A stretch of DNA of 64,000 nucleotides from Vagococcus hydrophili (GTDB taxonomy: Bacteria; Bacillota; Bacilli; Lactobacillales; Vagococcaceae), in NCBI RefSeq assembly GCF_011304195.1, contig NZ_CP049887.1, positions 2,294,001 through 2,358,000 on the forward strand. The letters run 5' to 3'. Shown piece after piece: positions 62,485 to 64,000 of this stretch. The position numbers were made by a program, and so were the translations under genes. Each line of letters starts with the position of its first letter. The first letter of the stretch is position 1. The notes under the pieces were generated by a model. That model searched no databases. It was not told where the DNA came from and saw only the letters and a list, made by a program, of their open reading frames with translations.

Positions 62485-63345
62485 ATGAAAATTATTGTCC
62501 CTGCAACGACAGCCAATTTAGGTCCAGGTTTTGATTCTTTTGGTTTGGCTTTGTCGATGTATTTGGAGATAGAAGTTGTTGGTAAAAGTGAAGAATGGGT
62601 CATCGAACATGACTTTAAAGGAATATCAGCTGATGAAACTAATTTAATTATTAAAACAGCCCTTGATTTATACCCTGAATTAGTTCCTCATCGGTTAAAA
62701 ATGGTTTCTGAGATACCTTTAGCTCGCGGTTTAGGTAGTAGTTCATCTGCTATTGTCGCAGGGATTGAACTAGCCAACCAGTTAGGTGAGTTGAATTTAA
62801 CAAGTGACGCTAAATTAAGAATTGCTGCCAGGATTGAAGGACATCCCGATAATGTGGCTCCTTCTATTTTAGGCAGTTTTGTGGCAGCTAGTCAATTGGA
62901 AGAAGATGTTTTCTATACGAAGCATGATTTTCCTGAATGTGGCATTATCGCGGTGATTCCAAATTATCATTTACTAACGTCAGATAGTCGCAATGTCTTA
63001 CCAGAAAGACTAACCCATGAATACGCAGTAGAGGCTAGTAGTATTTCGAATGTTGTTTTAAGTTCTCTAATTACAGGGAATTTAGAGCAAGCTTGTTTAT
63101 TAATGGAACAAGACAAATGGCACGAACCGTTTAGAAATGCTTTAGTTCCAGAATTAAATAAGGTGCGAGCATTGAAGAAAAAGCTAAATTTATACACGGC
63201 TGTTTTAAGTGGGGCGGGTCCGACTATTTTGGCCTTATGTAAAAAGGATGAATCAGCTAAGATTACGTCAGTGCTACAAGAAAAACTGAATCGCTGTCTT
63301 GTCAAAAATCTAGAAGTTGATAAAATAGGAGTTCGAGTTTTATAA
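62485..63345 (+). CDS. thrB: Homoserine kinase
   Basis: A 286-residue GHMP kinase phosphorylating homoserine for threonine synthesis. The N-terminal PATTANLGPGFDSFGLAL and the ATP loop PLARGLGSSSSAIVAG (about 79-94) are diagnostic, as is LSGAGPTILAL near residue 245. It follows hom by 13 bases with AAGAGGAGTG upstream. Threonine synthase (thrC) is not beside it and must be encoded elsewhere or be absent. Confidence 0.96.
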   Translation: MKIIVPATTANLGPGFDSFGLALSMYLEIEVVGKSEEWVIEHDFKGISADETNLIIKTALDLYPELVPHRLKMVSEIPLARGLGSSSSAIVAGIELANQLGELNLTSDAKLRIAARIEGHPDNVAPSILGSFVAASQLEEDVFYTKHDFPECGIIAVIPNYHLLTSDSRNVLPERLTHEYAVEASSISNVVLSSLITGNLEQACLLMEQDKWHEPFRNALVPELNKVRALKKKLNLYTAVLSGAGPTILALCKKDESAKITSVLQEKLNRCLVKNLEVDKIGVRVL

Positions 63346-63346
63346 A

Positions 63347-63388
63347 AAAGAAAGAGACTAACATTTTTTTGTCAGTCTCTTTTTTTAA
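63347..63388. terminator. Terminator between thrB and yidC
   Basis: AAAAGAAAGAGACT and AGTCTCTTTTTT form a stem with inner ACA/TGT pairing. It can serve both convergent genes. Confidence 0.85.
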
Positions 63389-63395
63389 TAGATTA

Positions 63396-64000
63396 TTATT
63401 TATTTTGTTGTTTACCAGCATTGCGACCTTTAGCATTTTTATTATTGCCATTGTTTTTGTTGGCTGGTTTTTGTTTTCCTTGCGGCGTCACATCTTTAAT
63501 TTTAGGCTTCACTACTTTAATCGGATTTTTTTCCAATTGTTCAGCAAGTTCTGCTTTAATTTTTGGTTTATGGTAAAGGTTAGTAATTAAAGATTGAATA
63601 CAACTGAAAATACCACCGATTACCCAGTAAAGTGTTACACCAGCAGGAGCGCTGATTGAGAACATAATAATCATGATAGGTGACATGTAGCTCATCATCT
63701 TCATTTGTTTCTTCTGTTCTTCGTTCATACCAATCATGCTAATATAACTTTGAGCAAAGTAACTAATACCTGCTAAAGCGACTAAAAGCATACTTGGTTT
63801 TCCTAAGTTAATTCCCATAAAGACAGTTTCATTAATACCTGGCGTAAATTTAGCCGCAAAGAATAATGCGGTAAAGATAGGCATTTGAAGAAGTAATGGT
63901 AAACAACCCATACCACCCATTAGATTAATGTTGTTGTCTTTATAAAGTTGTTGTAACTCAGTTTGAGCCTGCATTTTTTCTTCGTTTGAAGTAGCAGCCT
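63396..64000 (-). CDS. yidC: Membrane protein insertase YidC/OxaA, 3' part
   Basis: The last 200 residues of a YidC/Oxa1 insertase; the frame is open to the window edge (reading AATSNEEK before MQAQ), so the signal peptide and first helix lie outside. Visible are LYKDNNINLMGGMGCLPLLLQMPIFTALFFA, the YISMIGMNEEQKKQMKMMSYMSP loop and the SAPAGVTLYWVIGG helix. The long, strongly basic Lys/Asn/Gln tail (about the last 50 residues) is typical of the Gram-positive YidC2 kind, which helps co-translational insertion near the ribosome. Confidence 0.93.
   Translation of the reverse strand, partial: AATSNEEKMQAQTELQQLYKDNNINLMGGMGCLPLLLQMPIFTALFFAAKFTPGINETVFMGINLGKPSMLLVALAGISYFAQSYISMIGMNEEQKKQMKMMSYMSPIMIIMFSISAPAGVTLYWVIGGIFSCIQSLITNLYHKPKIKAELAEQLEKNPIKVVKPKIKDVTPQGKQKPANKNNGNNKNAKGRNAGKQQNK

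Noticed and set aside
1-64000. CRISPR arrays, insertion sequences, prophage or integrase genes
   Set aside because: No regularly spaced repeats, transposase, integrase or phage structural genes were seen; the only dispersed repeats are short, at terminators and at 54982-55116.

Overview
The window is a low-GC, Gram-positive chromosomal segment that looks like the Lactobacillales, most probably Enterococcaceae (Vagococcus or a close relative). This rests on dltX-dltABCD, a liaFSR cell-envelope system, a sigma-54/LevR-controlled mannose-family PTS, the Bacillus-like order ylaN-ftsW-pycA-ylbC/F/G, a glmS ribozyme and two SEDS proteins. Genus is inferred from gene content only. I see no prophage, insertion sequence, CRISPR array or rRNA. 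Genes are dense, mostly on the plus strand and separated by well-formed rho-independent terminators.

Layout. 1-425: end of a tRNA cluster (Glu partial, Phe, Tyr, His, Gln). 545-5196: a catabolic operon of unknown substrate (glucose-family PTS EIICB, a fumarase/adenylosuccinate-lyase superfamily enzyme, a YdjC/ChbG deacetylase) followed by an RpiR regulator. 5317-9892: dltX-dltA-B-C-D for D-alanylation of teichoic acids. 10018-16737: lysozyme-like protein, polysaccharide deacetylase, recJ, apt (frameshifted), a P-loop kinase, an acetyltransferase, tRNA-Thr and a PhnA-like zinc ribbon protein. 16957-24254: mltG, greA, liaFSR, ktrA, a HesB-like protein, a DUF1189 protein and sodA. 24394-31362: ylaN-ftsW-pycA, a YlbC-like protein, ylbF and ylbG. 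31411-36810: a mannose-family PTS (IIA, IIB, IIC, IID) behind a consensus sigma-54 promoter, with its LevR-type activator downstream. 36810-39060: glmS with its ribozyme; the coding sequence carries a one-base frameshift. 39063-46777: class A PBP, acetyltransferase, orphan peptide-binding lipoprotein, nfo, yneF, malR and a small unknown protein. 46969-54963: maltodextrin regulon (two GH13 enzymes, malE-F-G and malA) with two related palindromic operators. 54982-55116: an unusual structured, repeat-containing non-coding element. 55118-64000: rodA, a MATE pump, trxB, pgcA, a CzrA-like zinc sensor, hom-thrB and the 3' part of yidC.

How the parts work together. A large share of the window builds, modifies or senses the cell envelope: dlt, mltG, PBP, ftsW, rodA, polysaccharide deacetylase, lysozyme-like protein, liaFSR, glmS and yidC. 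The dlt and liaFSR upstream regions share a 19-bp motif (16/19 identical) at the same 63-bp distance from the -10 box. This suggests that LiaR controls both its own operon and teichoic-acid D-alanylation. The maltodextrin genes import and cut alpha-glucans and depend on an ATPase encoded elsewhere; PgcA could connect glucose-1-phosphate to glycolysis and to wall glycolipid precursors.

The best candidates for something undescribed are the PTS/lyase/deacetylase operon, the shared LiaR-type box, the switch-like hairpin element between malA and rodA, and a perfect 17-bp inverted repeat at the mltG promoter. Two housekeeping genes, apt and glmS, are broken by one-base losses that both fit contraction of GGGG to GGG. 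Sequencing error is the simplest explanation.
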